Position numbers and translations under genes: made by a program
Source: an uncultured Verrucomicrobiales bacterium
Lineage (GTDB): Bacteria > Verrucomicrobiota > Verrucomicrobiia > Verrucomicrobiales > Akkermansiaceae
Assembly (NCBI GenBank): GCA_937934595.1
Contig: CALGZA010000062.1
Location: 1-64,000 of the forward strand
DNA length: 64,000 nucleotides
Direction of reading: 5' to 3'
Shown: one piece after another, positions 18,718 to 27,379 of the stretch
Layout: every line of letters begins with the position of its first letter
Numbering within the stretch: the first letter of the stretch is position 1
Notes under the pieces: generated by a model
Seen by the model: the letters and a program-made list of their open reading frames with translations, nothing else
Database searches by the model: none
Told to the model about the DNA's origin: nothing

Positions 18718-20148
18718 ATGCTCAAACTCAAACTCATAGCCCTCCCCAGCCACCTCATCACACTTACTATCATCATTCTCCCATCCTGCATATGGATGAA
18801 ACCGGTAGACGAACGCATATCAGAAGCCAGAAACCAAGTTGCCGATAAATACATCAAACAAATTCGACTTCACCAAGAAGGCGGATCAAGAGGCAAACTA
18901 AACATCACATGGCAGCAAGGTCTCGAAAAAATGTACCTCTCTAATCCAGATCTCATCAGAGCAGACCACAGAATCCTAGATGCTCAATACCAACAAAAAC
19001 AAGTCTGGAGAAACATGATCCCAGGACTAACCGTAGGAGTCAGTAACTCCACCCTCATAAAAAATGTAGATGACATCCTCTCTAACTCTAGCTTCAGAAT
19101 CAACAGCTTCATATCACTTGGTAACCTCCTCAAACTACCCACCACCATCTACACCAATAAACTAACCTACATCGGATCCGCACTCCAGGCAGAAAACACC
19201 ATGCGCCAGCAAGTTATCGCACTATACAGACTCTTCCAAGAACAACGCCTCCACAGAATAGAAAAAAAAGCACTCGACCTAGAAGCACAACTCATAAAAT
19301 CCATCTCAAACACCGACGACTCAGAAATCGTCGAAATGAAACTCAAACACAAAAACGCATACGAAAAATGGGAAGAAAACATCGCAAAATGGAAAATAAA
19401 AGTAGGTGACTTCTTCATGGCTGGATACGAAGACATCTACCTCAACCCAAAAAACATCCCAGACATCATATACAATCCAGACTCCCTAGACTTCTCAGAC
19501 ACAAACCGCTGGGGACTACTTCAGCTCAACCTACTAGCACTCGAAACCATTGCAGACGACGGCCGCATCCTCAACACCTACCTCAGATACCTTCCCACCG
19601 CCAACCTATCCGTCACAGCACCTCCACTATACAGCAACACATCCGGCCAAAGCTTTGACCCAGCTAACACCAGACTCAACCCCTCACTCAACTGGAGCCT
19701 AGACACCAGAGGATACATCGGCAAACAACTAGACAGAATCAAACGAGAAGAACCACTCAAGCAATGGAGAAAAGACAAAAGAACCAGAGAAGAAGTCAAA
19801 AAACTCTTTGACGGAAAAAGACTACTCATCGAAAGCAGAAAAGAGCGCAATAAACTCAAAGCAGCCATGGAAGTCTACAAAACCGCTGTCAGATCAGGAC
19901 TCGTCAAAGACCCAGAAAAAGCAGTCCAAACCATGCGCAAACTTAAAGAAAAAGAAGTCCGCCTCATGGCCAAAGAAATAGAAATCTCATCCGCATTCTG
20001 GCTCATAGACGAGAACCGCTGGCGTCCCATCACTAAACGCTGGCTTCAAACCCGTAAACAAAGAACCGCTAACAGAAAACAACACGCAGCCAGCAAAAAA
20101 CTCAAATTCAGCACACAACTTAAAAAATGGGTAGGTAAAAAAGAATAA
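18718..20148 (+). CDS. TolC-like outer membrane efflux lipoprotein
   Basis: 476 aa with a hydrophobic start ending in the lipobox IILPSC, so it is lipid-anchored like CusC/OprM. The mature part is dominated by long charged helices (ITWQQGLEKMYLSNPDLIRA, EKWEENIAKWKIKVG) separated by strand-rich stretches (LRYLPTANLSVTAPPLYS). This fits the TolC barrel plus helical tunnel. The C-terminal 130 residues are very lysine/arginine-rich. It heads a set with an adaptor, an ATPase and a permease, so it is probably the outer-membrane exit of that exporter. The family call rests on layout and context as much as on motifs. Confidence 0.7.
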   Translation: MLKLKLIALPSHLITLTIIILPSCIWMKPVDERISEARNQVADKYIKQIRLHQEGGSRGKLNITWQQGLEKMYLSNPDLIRADHRILDAQYQQKQVWRNMIPGLTVGVSNSTLIKNVDDILSNSSFRINSFISLGNLLKLPTTIYTNKLTYIGSALQAENTMRQQVIALYRLFQEQRLHRIEKKALDLEAQLIKSISNTDDSEIVEMKLKHKNAYEKWEENIAKWKIKVGDFFMAGYEDIYLNPKNIPDIIYNPDSLDFSDTNRWGLLQLNLLALETIADDGRILNTYLRYLPTANLSVTAPPLYSNTSGQSFDPANTRLNPSLNWSLDTRGYIGKQLDRIKREEPLKQWRKDKRTREEVKKLFDGKRLLIESRKERNKLKAAMEVYKTAVRSGLVKDPEKAVQTMRKLKEKEVRLMAKEIEISSAFWLIDENRWRPITKRWLQTRKQRTANRKQHAASKKLKFSTQLKKWVGKKE

Positions 20149-20155
20149 TCACACC

Positions 20156-20335
20156 TCACTCAAAACCCAGCATCCTCACCACATGCTCTATAATCACTCT
20201 GAGCACCAGCGTTCCATAAATAACAAAAAACCAAAGAACTCCTAAAACAACCAATCCGAAGAAGCCTCTGCTATAAACAGCAACAGACAATTCAAAGAAG
20301 CTGAAGAAACTATAAACAATATAGCAAACAACCAT
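20156..20335 (-). CDS. Small membrane protein, DUF4282-like
   Basis: A 59-aa ORF (ATG at 20335, TGA at 20156) that ends 8 bp from the TolC-like gene stop, convergent with it. Its sequence MVVCYIVYSFFSFFELSVAV then GFFGLVVLGVLWFFVIYGTL then VLRVIIEHVVRMLGFE is strongly hydrophobic with two likely membrane segments. The tail resembles the end of DUF4282 proteins (aromatic/leucine helix, then R-x-x-x-E). A stop codon immediately precedes the ATG, so it may be complete or a truncated copy. - strand frames here are G/T-rich and tend to look hydrophobic, so caution is needed. Confidence 0.4.
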   Translation of the reverse strand: MVVCYIVYSFFSFFELSVAVYSRGFFGLVVLGVLWFFVIYGTLVLRVIIEHVVRMLGFE

Positions 20336-20586
20336 CTATATTCATTGAAAAAAGCCTATAGCCCGTATGAATAATTCTCCCAGATTACTCACACCTCCAC
20401 GTAGATCAACACCAGAGAATCGCGACCACCAATACCTCCCCAAACCAACAAACCCTTGAAAATTATCCCATCAAGTGTCACAATATCAACGCATCCCAAA
20501 CAAGCACCAAACAAACAACCCGCGTCGTAACACCACCCAAGCTACCACTGAGCATCAACAACTTACCAGCCAACCCTAAAAAACAA
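20336..20586. other. Non-coding gap before adaptor gene
   Basis: With the small ORF at 20156-20335 this fills the 438-bp gap between the TolC-like and adaptor genes. I see no convincing ORF, hairpin or promoter here. A - strand frame covering 20478-20753 overlaps the adaptor's signal peptide and is taken as a shadow. Confidence 0.5.
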
Positions 20587-21777
20587 ATGAAAAGAAACAC
20601 AATCATTCTCATTTCATCGACCATACTCCCACTAAGCCTCAGCCAATGTGATAAACAAGCACCACCCCTCGCTCCAGTAATCTCAGACCCTAAACCCATC
20701 ACATGGGACTGGAACAAATACGCCCTAGCAAGTGAAATGCACCTCAGCTCCATCCCTGTTAATATCCAGCCTAAAGAAAGCTACAACATGCAGAGCGAAG
20801 GCGCAGGCATCCTTACATTCAGTGTCGACAAAAAAAATACCTCCGTCAAAAAAAACCAACTCATCGCAAGAATGGACGTCGAAAACATCGGCGAACAACA
20901 AACCAGACTAAACATCGAAATAGAAAAAACAAAAATCTCTACACTCAAACAAGACAGCCTCGAAATCCCAGAAAAAAAACGTCAAGCTAAAGAAGACCTA
21001 CAAGAAGCAAGAAGGAAAGTGAAAATCCTTAAACTCATGCTCGAAAACCCAGCCACTAAAGAATACTCCATAGAATTATTCGGAGGACAAATCGGTGACA
21101 TCGACCAAAAAGCACTCGCCGAAGCACAAGAAAAACTAAGCCTCGCTGAAAAAAAATTCGCTTTCGCTAAAACTTTTGAAGAAAAAATCATCCAAGGCGA
21201 TCGAATAATCCAAGAAATGGAAACCAAAAAAAACAAACGAAACCTCCAACAAGCAAAAGACCGCTCACTATACAAAGCACCATTCGATGGTGAACTAAGA
21301 CTAGAAGTCAACTTCATCGAAGGACAAAAAGAATACACTGTCGCCCCAAGAGAAATCATCGCCACACTCAATAACTACGACGAAATACACGCTCACCTCA
21401 AAGTAGCTAACTCATCATGGATCAGCCTAGAACCTAAAAGGTTATACATACAGCTAAACGACAAAAATAACACCCTATTAGAATTCCACGACGACCGTAT
21501 AGAAAGAGACAAAAGAACCCAACGAGAAGAACGTAAATACATATTCTCAGTCCCCCTTAAAGACAACAATCAACTAAAACGCCTCACAGGAACCGAAATA
21601 AAATCAACCCTCATCTACAGACTACCAGAACAATGCTACATCATCCCTAAATACGACATCTCACTCTACGCACTCGGCAAGACAGACTCACTAGACTGGC
21701 ATAACGTAGTAAAAACACTCTGGCCAAACGCAAAACTACACGGAGTAGGTCACAAGCACCTCGCCATCAAATACTAA
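20587..21777 (+). CDS. Periplasmic adaptor (HlyD/MacA-like) lipoprotein
   Basis: 396 aa. The signal peptide ends in the lipobox LSLSQC, giving an inner-membrane lipoprotein. A biotinyl-like half-motif (YNMQSEGAGILTFSVD, with KKNQLIARMD) is followed by a long coiled-coil (about 105-220, rich in E, K, Q). The second half-motif is KAPFDGELRLEVNFIEGQKE, and beta-rich adaptor domains follow. This is the membrane fusion protein layout. It overlaps nothing and ends 1 bp before the ATPase start, so coupling is tight. It should link the permease to the TolC-like channel. Confidence 0.82.
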   Translation: MKRNTIILISSTILPLSLSQCDKQAPPLAPVISDPKPITWDWNKYALASEMHLSSIPVNIQPKESYNMQSEGAGILTFSVDKKNTSVKKNQLIARMDVENIGEQQTRLNIEIEKTKISTLKQDSLEIPEKKRQAKEDLQEARRKVKILKLMLENPATKEYSIELFGGQIGDIDQKALAEAQEKLSLAEKKFAFAKTFEEKIIQGDRIIQEMETKKNKRNLQQAKDRSLYKAPFDGELRLEVNFIEGQKEYTVAPREIIATLNNYDEIHAHLKVANSSWISLEPKRLYIQLNDKNNTLLEFHDDRIERDKRTQREERKYIFSVPLKDNNQLKRLTGTEIKSTLIYRLPEQCYIIPKYDISLYALGKTDSLDWHNVVKTLWPNAKLHGVGHKHLAIKY

Positions 21778-21778
21778 C

Positions 21779-22450
21779 ATGCTATCATGCTCTAACATCT
21801 ACTACCGCTACGCCAGAAGAAACCCCTGGATACTAGAAGACTTCTCTCACGAGTTCTCACCCGGAATCCACCTCATCAAAGGTTTCTCAGGATGCGGAAA
21901 ATCCACCCTCCTCAGAGTCATCGGCGGATACCTCAAGCAACAAAAAGGTAAAATAAACATCCAAGGATACCGCTCTAACAACACCAAATTCAAAAGAAAA
22001 GACCTAGGATTCGTATTCCAACAACTCAACCTCCTCCCCCTCGCCTCCATCAAAAGGAACCTAAACCTCGCTGCAGCTCTCGCAGGCATCCCTAACAAAC
22101 AAAGATCCGCAAACATCAACAAATACCTCACTCTACTCGGACTCGCTGAATTTAAAAAAAGATTACCTAAATCAATGTCTGGCGGACAACAACAACGCGC
22201 CAGCATCGCACGCGCACTCATCAAAGAACCAAAAATCCTCCTCCTAGACGAACCCACATCTGGACTAGACGACCTCAACACAGAAGTCATCATCAACGTC
22301 CTCAAAGAATTCATCAGCGATGGCAACCGAACTGTCATCATCTGCACACACGACTCAAGACTTGATAAAGTAGCACATGATATCCTGGATTTTAACCGCT
22401 TCCTACCTATGGAAGGACACCTGGAAGCGCTGGCTGGAACAGCCGGGTAG
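21779..22450 (+). CDS. ABC transporter ATPase, MacB/LolD-like
   Basis: 223 aa, one nucleotide-binding domain. Walker A is GFSGCGKST, the Q-loop is in LGFVFQQLNLLPLAS, the signature is MSGGQQQRASIARAL, Walker B is ILLLDEPTSGLD and the switch is VIICTHDSRL. This is the LolD/MacB class that partners FtsX-type permeases. It starts 1 bp after the adaptor stop and its end overlaps the permease start by 74 bp. Confidence 0.92.
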   Translation: MLSCSNIYYRYARRNPWILEDFSHEFSPGIHLIKGFSGCGKSTLLRVIGGYLKQQKGKINIQGYRSNNTKFKRKDLGFVFQQLNLLPLASIKRNLNLAAALAGIPNKQRSANINKYLTLLGLAEFKKRLPKSMSGGQQQRASIARALIKEPKILLLDEPTSGLDDLNTEVIINVLKEFISDGNRTVIICTHDSRLDKVAHDILDFNRFLPMEGHLEALAGTAG

Positions 22451-23504
22451 CATCCTAGCAAGATCGGTAGTCACCATCATCATGGTCTGCCTATCCATAC
22501 TCCTGCTCGTCGGATTCCGCATGCAGATAGAACGGCTACGTACAGAAATATCCAGCTTCGGACTAGACAACCTACTCGTCATAGAAACCATCACACCACA
22601 AGACATCTCAGCAGGCATGTCCTCAGACAGATTCCGTAGCCTCCGTAAACACGGACAACTCTTCACCGCCAGAAAAATGCTCGCCTACGCCAAAGGCAGC
22701 AATGGCAAAAACGCCGCAGTCATCGGCTACTCAGACGCAGACATCAGAGGACTACTCCCATACCTCAAATTCGGCCACTCCACCTTCGTCCTATCTAACA
22801 AAATACCCCAAGGCATCGCCATCGACTACAACATAGGCAACACTAGCGTCACCGCAGTCTCTCTAAAACCAGAAGAAAAACTCCTCCAACTCATCCAGAC
22901 AGACACCCTATTCATACCTCTAGAAAGACTAGCAGATATAGAAAAACGCGGCTACTCCATGATCTACTACCTACAGAAAAACCCCAAATCACCAAACATA
23001 GAAAACATCATCAGCGCTATCCAACGAGTCTCCAGAGCAGACGGCAACGGAAAAATAGACATCAAAAGCGCCGCAGCCATCAAGAAAAAACTAGACCGCC
23101 TAGAAGCACAACAAAGCTCCATGAAACTCTGGCTCGCCATCATACTCGGCAGCGCACTCTCACTCATCTACGGCGTCCTCTCCATACTCGAATTCCGCCA
23201 AAGCATGTACATCGCCGCACTACTAAAAAGCTTCGGTGTCTCAAGCATCCTACTAGGTCTCAGATCCATTCTAGAAAACCTCCTCATCGTGAACGCTGTA
23301 ACCATCGGCATCATCTACACACTCTCAAAATATCACGGCACCATCTTCGCAGCACTCAAAGTAAAAACAGGCGCAGACATTCACTCACTCTACTGGGGCC
23401 CAGAAACCATCTGGACCATCGCCGCCGCTAACATCGGCGTCCTCATCAGCTCCATCCCCGTATTCCTAGCCCTCAGAAAACAAGTCGGTAACATTCTAGA
23501 CTAA
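22377..23504 (+). CDS. ABC transporter permease, FtsX/MacB type
   Basis: 375 aa. One N-terminal membrane helix (ARSVVTIIMVCLSILLLVGF) is followed by a periplasmic domain of about 190 residues (40-245) and three C-terminal helices (LWLAIILGSALSLIYGVLSI; LENLLIVNAVTIGIIYTL; WTIAAANIGVLISSIPVFLA). This is the four-helix MacB/LolE layout. The chosen ATG overlaps the ATPase gene by 74 bp, longer than usual. There is no later in-frame ATG before the first helix, so the overlap looks real. Cargo unknown: lipoproteins, peptides or small toxins are options. Confidence 0.88.
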   Translation: MISWILTASYLWKDTWKRWLEQPGSILARSVVTIIMVCLSILLLVGFRMQIERLRTEISSFGLDNLLVIETITPQDISAGMSSDRFRSLRKHGQLFTARKMLAYAKGSNGKNAAVIGYSDADIRGLLPYLKFGHSTFVLSNKIPQGIAIDYNIGNTSVTAVSLKPEEKLLQLIQTDTLFIPLERLADIEKRGYSMIYYLQKNPKSPNIENIISAIQRVSRADGNGKIDIKSAAAIKKKLDRLEAQQSSMKLWLAIILGSALSLIYGVLSILEFRQSMYIAALLKSFGVSSILLGLRSILENLLIVNAVTIGIIYTLSKYHGTIFAALKVKTGADIHSLYWGPETIWTIAAANIGVLISSIPVFLALRKQVGNILD

Positions 23505-23523
23505 AAACCCATAACACAAGAAA

Positions 23524-24789
23524 ATGAAAACCAAAATCAAACTAATCACCACAGCATTAGCTCTCAGCATCATTACAAATACATCCCATGCCCTACCAGC
23601 TACATACGCCAAAAAATCCAATAAAAGAGTCCCCATAATCAAAAAATCCAGCTCACTACCCATACACACCCCTTGGAACCTCAAAAAACTCAGCAAACCA
23701 CCAAAATACAAATGGACCGAAGGAACCGAAGTCAAATCACTCCTCTACACAGGAGAAAAATACAAAGGTAAACCCACCAGCGTCTTCGCCTACTACGCCA
23801 CACCAGGAACCCTTGCCGGAGACCCATCAAAAGATAAAAACCTACCAGCCATAGTCCTCGTCCACGGAGGCGGCGGTAAAGCATTCGAGCCCTGGGCCAA
23901 ACTCTGGGCATCCAGAGGATACGCAGCCATCGCCATGGACCTCAGCGGCCACGGATTCAAAAAACGCCGACTCACAGACGGCGGACCAAGACAAAGAGAC
24001 AAAGACAAATTCGCAACCGGAATCGACACCAAAGACACCTGGACCTACCACGCCGTCGCAAACGTCATCCTCGCCCACTCACTCATCTCAAGCTTCCCAG
24101 AAGTCGACAGCAAAAACACCGCACTCACTGGTATAAGCTGGGGCGGATACCTCACCTGCATCGTCGCCGGACTTGATAACCGCTTCAAAGCCGCCGCCCC
24201 CATCTACGGCTGCGGATTCCTCCACGAAAACAGCTACTGGACCAAAGCCATCGCCAACCTACCCGCCAAAGAAAACAAAAAATGGATCAAATTCTGGGAC
24301 CCATCAACCTACGTTGGAAGCGCCACCATGCCCATGCTATTCGCCAACGGAGGAACAGACTTCGCATACCCACCAGACAGCTTCGCTAAAACATACAACC
24401 TCGTCAGATCCACCAAAAACCTCCACTTCGTCCCAGACTTCAGACACGGTCACTTCTTCGATAAACCAAAATCCCTAGAAATCTTCATCAACCACCACCT
24501 AAAAGCAGGAACCAACCTAGCGGACATAGAAAAAATCACACAGAAAAACGGCAAACTCACCGCCTCTGTGAAAACCACCACAGAACTTACAGCAGCAGCA
24601 CTCCACTACTCCACAGAAAACCTAAAAGGAGACAGCAGAAAACGCAAATGGATCACCATAGACGGAACCATCAAAAATAACACCATCACCACTGACCTAC
24701 CACCTAAAAACGCCACAGTCTACTTCCTAACAACCACAGACAACCGCCAAACCACAGTCACCAGCGACCTCGTCTTCCCAAGTAAATAA
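23524..24789 (+). CDS. Secreted alpha/beta hydrolase (acetyl xylan esterase/DLH-like)
   Basis: 421 aa with a signal peptide (MKTKIKLITTALALSIITNT, then SHALPA). The oxyanion segment is VLVHGGGGKAFEPWAKLWAS, the nucleophile serine lies in LTGISWGGYLTC, the acid is probably in FANGGTDFAYPP and the histidine in FRHGHFFDKP. The family acts on ester or peptide bonds of polysaccharide decorations or small esters; the actual substrate is unknown. A C-terminal beta-rich part (about 345-420) follows the catalytic domain. It starts 19 bp after the exporter permease gene but need not be functionally tied to it. Confidence 0.83.
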   Translation: MKTKIKLITTALALSIITNTSHALPATYAKKSNKRVPIIKKSSSLPIHTPWNLKKLSKPPKYKWTEGTEVKSLLYTGEKYKGKPTSVFAYYATPGTLAGDPSKDKNLPAIVLVHGGGGKAFEPWAKLWASRGYAAIAMDLSGHGFKKRRLTDGGPRQRDKDKFATGIDTKDTWTYHAVANVILAHSLISSFPEVDSKNTALTGISWGGYLTCIVAGLDNRFKAAAPIYGCGFLHENSYWTKAIANLPAKENKKWIKFWDPSTYVGSATMPMLFANGGTDFAYPPDSFAKTYNLVRSTKNLHFVPDFRHGHFFDKPKSLEIFINHHLKAGTNLADIEKITQKNGKLTASVKTTTELTAAALHYSTENLKGDSRKRKWITIDGTIKNNTITTDLPPKNATVYFLTTTDNRQTTVTSDLVFPSK

Positions 24790-24989
24790 AATCAGATAAA
24801 ACCCACCAAACAGCCAGACCCTATTCGCCATCCTAGATCACAAAGTCAACTACTTTGAACGCAGTCAAATGTCAGCCCTAATAGAGCTTGAAGCCTGGAA
24901 AGATAACAATGAAGCCTAACAAAACAAACACACTACCTCCCACTCCCACACCACACTAACCCAAAAAAACACCGTCCCCCGTCCCACCT

Positions 24990-26627
24990 CTACCGCCCCC
25001 CTTTCTCCTTCCTCTCCTTTCTCTCCTCAAGCAGCTTTATCAAAACAACAGAAGGAATAGCATAAGTCCGGCTCCGACTCGCTCGTGATAGATTCACTCC
25101 CACACACCTACCCTCCATATCATACACACCCCCTCCACACTCCTCAGGCAATATAGGCACATCGTGCTGAAAAACCATAGCAAACCCCGAGGTCTTCTTT
25201 GAAACCACTCCAAGATAAGGCTTCATATCCGGCACCCTTAAAAAAGGATCTTTCCTCACCCTCTCATCCAACACCACGCTAAATCTCATCTTCTCCCCAT
25301 CCCTAATAACACTTAAACCAACCTTCTCTTCCTTTGACTTCCCCCGCAAAACACCTAAAAAAATCAACAAATGATCCGCCTTTTTTCCATCAATACTAAC
25401 TACATGATCACCCGTCTGTAAACCAGCTCTCGCTGCAGGACCTTCCTTACCTACTAGAGATAACAATATGGCCTCTTTCGCCGTTCTCGTGCGTGAACCG
25501 AAATACCCTACTTTCTCCAGCGATCTCGACTCCACACCCACCACACCCAAACCTCGCAGAACCCCATCACCACCAAGCGATGTCACCAAGCGCCCTAATG
25601 GAAGCCTCTTAGAATAAAAATCAACCGGCTTTATTGCGCACCCCTTAGCATCAAAACTAAGCACAGCCAAATCATACCTAGGAAACCGTTTAATAACCTT
25701 CGCCTCTCTAACCTCGTTACCCACTCTGACCTTCGCTTTAGAACCTGCAATCGCGCTCCCACTCGTTAATACCTTGCCCCCATGTGTTAACACTACCCCA
25801 CTAGCCAACCTCTTCCCCTCCAATGAAAGAACCTCTACCTCACCACTCCTAACCCTCTCTATAAGTGGATTTAAAACTCTTGCTAAACTAGCTTTCTCCC
25901 TCTGAATCAAACTCATATTTGCCCCCGCAAAGGAAGGAATCTCACCACCCTTACCCAAAGCACCCCTCAGGGCCTCAAGACCATCTCCACCCCCAGAAAG
26001 CCTTACCCAATTCCTTAAAAAATACTCCACAGGCAAATGGATATTCCTATCCAAACCAAGTCCCCTTCGCAAATGGATACCCACAACCTCCCCAGCTAAA
26101 TTAAACAACGGCCCGCCTGAATCACCCATCCCCATAGCTGCATCAGTTCGCAAATCACCCCTTTTTGCAAGCAACCTGCCCAACCTAACAGGAGCCTTTC
26201 TAGCAGGATCATAACCACCAGTATTCCCCATCCCTATAACCCAATCAAACCTCCCCATAAGCTCACTCCTACCTACTTTCGCAAACGCATAATCACCCCC
26301 ACCTTGAACCTTCAGAATAGCAGCATCACGCCGCTTATCCATCCCCAATATGCTCGCCATCCTTCGGCTACCATCCGCAAATATCACTATAACACCATCC
26401 TTCATCGGCTCCACAACATGCTCAGCTGTCAAAATAAATCCATCACTACTAACAACCACACCACTTCCATAACCGGCCCCCCCCTTCTGCAGCAATGACA
26501 CCGTTGCCTGCTGAAGCTCAGGCGCCATAGCCTCTATAACTCCCGGACTACCCACCAGCTTCTCTATGCTCTCTCCATAAGCATAAGCCATACTCGCCAA
26601 CATCCACAATATACAATAAACTCTCAT
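24990..26627 (-). CDS. HtrA-like serine protease with degenerate second protease domain
   Basis: 545 aa with a signal peptide (MRVYCILWMLASMAYA). The first trypsin-like domain has an intact triad: H70 (LTAEHVV), D101 (RRDAAILK) and S170 (GMGDSGGP). A second trypsin-like region starts near 265 (LASGVVLTHGGKVLTSGSAI) and keeps Asp (PRYDLAVLS). It has Ser in place of the His, and its end reads PEECGGGVYD where GDSGGPL would be expected, so it is probably inactive. A PDZ domain (ARAGLQTGDHVVSIDGKKAD, about 395-455) lies between its halves. Likely role: periplasmic protein quality control. The gene is alone on -. Confidence 0.85.
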   Translation of the reverse strand: MRVYCILWMLASMAYAYGESIEKLVGSPGVIEAMAPELQQATVSLLQKGGAGYGSGVVVSSDGFILTAEHVVEPMKDGVIVIFADGSRRMASILGMDKRRDAAILKVQGGGDYAFAKVGRSELMGRFDWVIGMGNTGGYDPARKAPVRLGRLLAKRGDLRTDAAMGMGDSGGPLFNLAGEVVGIHLRRGLGLDRNIHLPVEYFLRNWVRLSGGGDGLEALRGALGKGGEIPSFAGANMSLIQREKASLARVLNPLIERVRSGEVEVLSLEGKRLASGVVLTHGGKVLTSGSAIAGSKAKVRVGNEVREAKVIKRFPRYDLAVLSFDAKGCAIKPVDFYSKRLPLGRLVTSLGGDGVLRGLGVVGVESRSLEKVGYFGSRTRTAKEAILLSLVGKEGPAARAGLQTGDHVVSIDGKKADHLLIFLGVLRGKSKEEKVGLSVIRDGEKMRFSVVLDERVRKDPFLRVPDMKPYLGVVSKKTSGFAMVFQHDVPILPEECGGGVYDMEGRCVGVNLSRASRSRTYAIPSVVLIKLLEERKERKEKGGR

Positions 26628-26946
26628 CTCGCAGAAACCCTATGATAACGTAAGCACCACAGTCAACGTTACTTCTCACCAACAAACAAACCACAAACAA
26701 AAACACCATAACCATCACGGAAGAAAAGCATCCCATAGATCATTAAAAGAAGCTATTAGTTGATAGTTAGTCATGCAGAAGCGTGACTTTGACAAATAGA
26801 TACCAACTATCAACCATCAATAAAAATTAACTTAAGAGACGCATTAGCTCAAGTATCAACGCAAGCAAACATCACTCCAATAATTTGCACAGCAAAAACA
26901 CACACAACCACAGCCCATCAATCTAATCCCACGTAAACATTCAAAT
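26628..26946. other. Intergenic region with structured element
   Basis: This 319-bp gap lies between the protease start and the end of the lipoyl-protein gene, both on -. It must hold the protease promoter. The centre carries nested inverted repeats (26759-26814). No convincing ORF: a - strand frame at 26548-26736 overlaps the protease signal peptide in another frame and looks like a shadow. Confidence 0.5.
26759..26814. repeat. Nested inverted repeats
   Basis: An outer perfect 10-bp inverted repeat (26759-26768 GTTGATAGTT with 26805-26814 AACTATCAAC) encloses an inner 7-bp stem (26770-26776 GTCATGC with 26781-26787 GCGTGAC, one G-T pair) with an AGAA loop. It could be a terminator-like RNA fold at the end of the lipoyl operon, an operator for the protease gene, or a dispersed intergenic repeat. 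Confidence 0.5.
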
Positions 26947-27369
26947 TTATAGCTTATACAATACAAATTCAACCACATACAGAACTCCTAAAATCATAAG
27001 TAAATACTTTAAAAAACTCAACACACAATCCACTAAACCAAAATCACCTCCACCCACCTCACCTAACATCTCCACATCTCCAGAGCCACAAGTATCATCA
27101 CCTCTCACTCCAACTTCGAGCTCACCCTCTGACCCATCATGCTCTATCGAGCCAACAACCCCACCAATCTCAACCATCTCCCCAGCTTCAAGATCTATAC
27201 GCAAATATCCACTATACTCAGCCTCCATATCTTGCGCTACCTTATCTGTCTCTATCGTAAGAATCAACTCTCCACGTTTTACTAAAGTCAAATCCTCAAC
27301 ATGCCACCTAGCTAACCTACAACTCTTAACTAATTCACCAGCAGAGGGTATCACTATATTTGAGCGCAT
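26947..27369 (-). CDS. Stand-alone lipoyl-domain protein with C-terminal membrane anchor
   Basis: 140 aa. Residues 1-80 form a lipoyl/biotinyl domain with the modification motif ETDKVAQDMEA (K43), close to the ETDKV motif of 2-oxoacid dehydrogenase E2 proteins. A glycine/acid-rich linker (82-110) leads to one C-terminal membrane segment (VDCVLSFLKYLLMILGVLYV) ending in VLYKL. No catalytic or PSBD domain is present, so it is not a truncated E2 of the usual kind. It lies 10 bp downstream of a DUF4190-like gene. An E1/E2 operon lies 2-5 kb away on the same strand. Role unknown: perhaps a tethered swinging arm. Confidence 0.75.
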   Translation of the reverse strand: MRSNIVIPSAGELVKSCRLARWHVEDLTLVKRGELILTIETDKVAQDMEAEYSGYLRIDLEAGEMVEIGGVVGSIEHDGSEGELEVGVRGDDTCGSGDVEMLGEVGGGDFGLVDCVLSFLKYLLMILGVLYVVEFVLYKL

Positions 27370-27379
27370 TATATAGATC

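Noticed and set aside
20478-20753. - strand frame of 91 codons overlapping the adaptor start
   Set aside because: It overlaps a lipoprotein signal peptide on + and has no family likeness.
24800-24919. Open + frame of 39 codons after the secreted hydrolase gene, ending LIELEAWKDNNEA
   Set aside because: It looks somewhat protein-like but has only one late ATG and no family likeness. It may be a gene remnant or chance; not enough to call.
26548-26736. - strand frame of 62 codons over the protease start
   Set aside because: It overlaps the protease signal peptide in another frame; hydrophobicity follows from the T/G-rich - strand.
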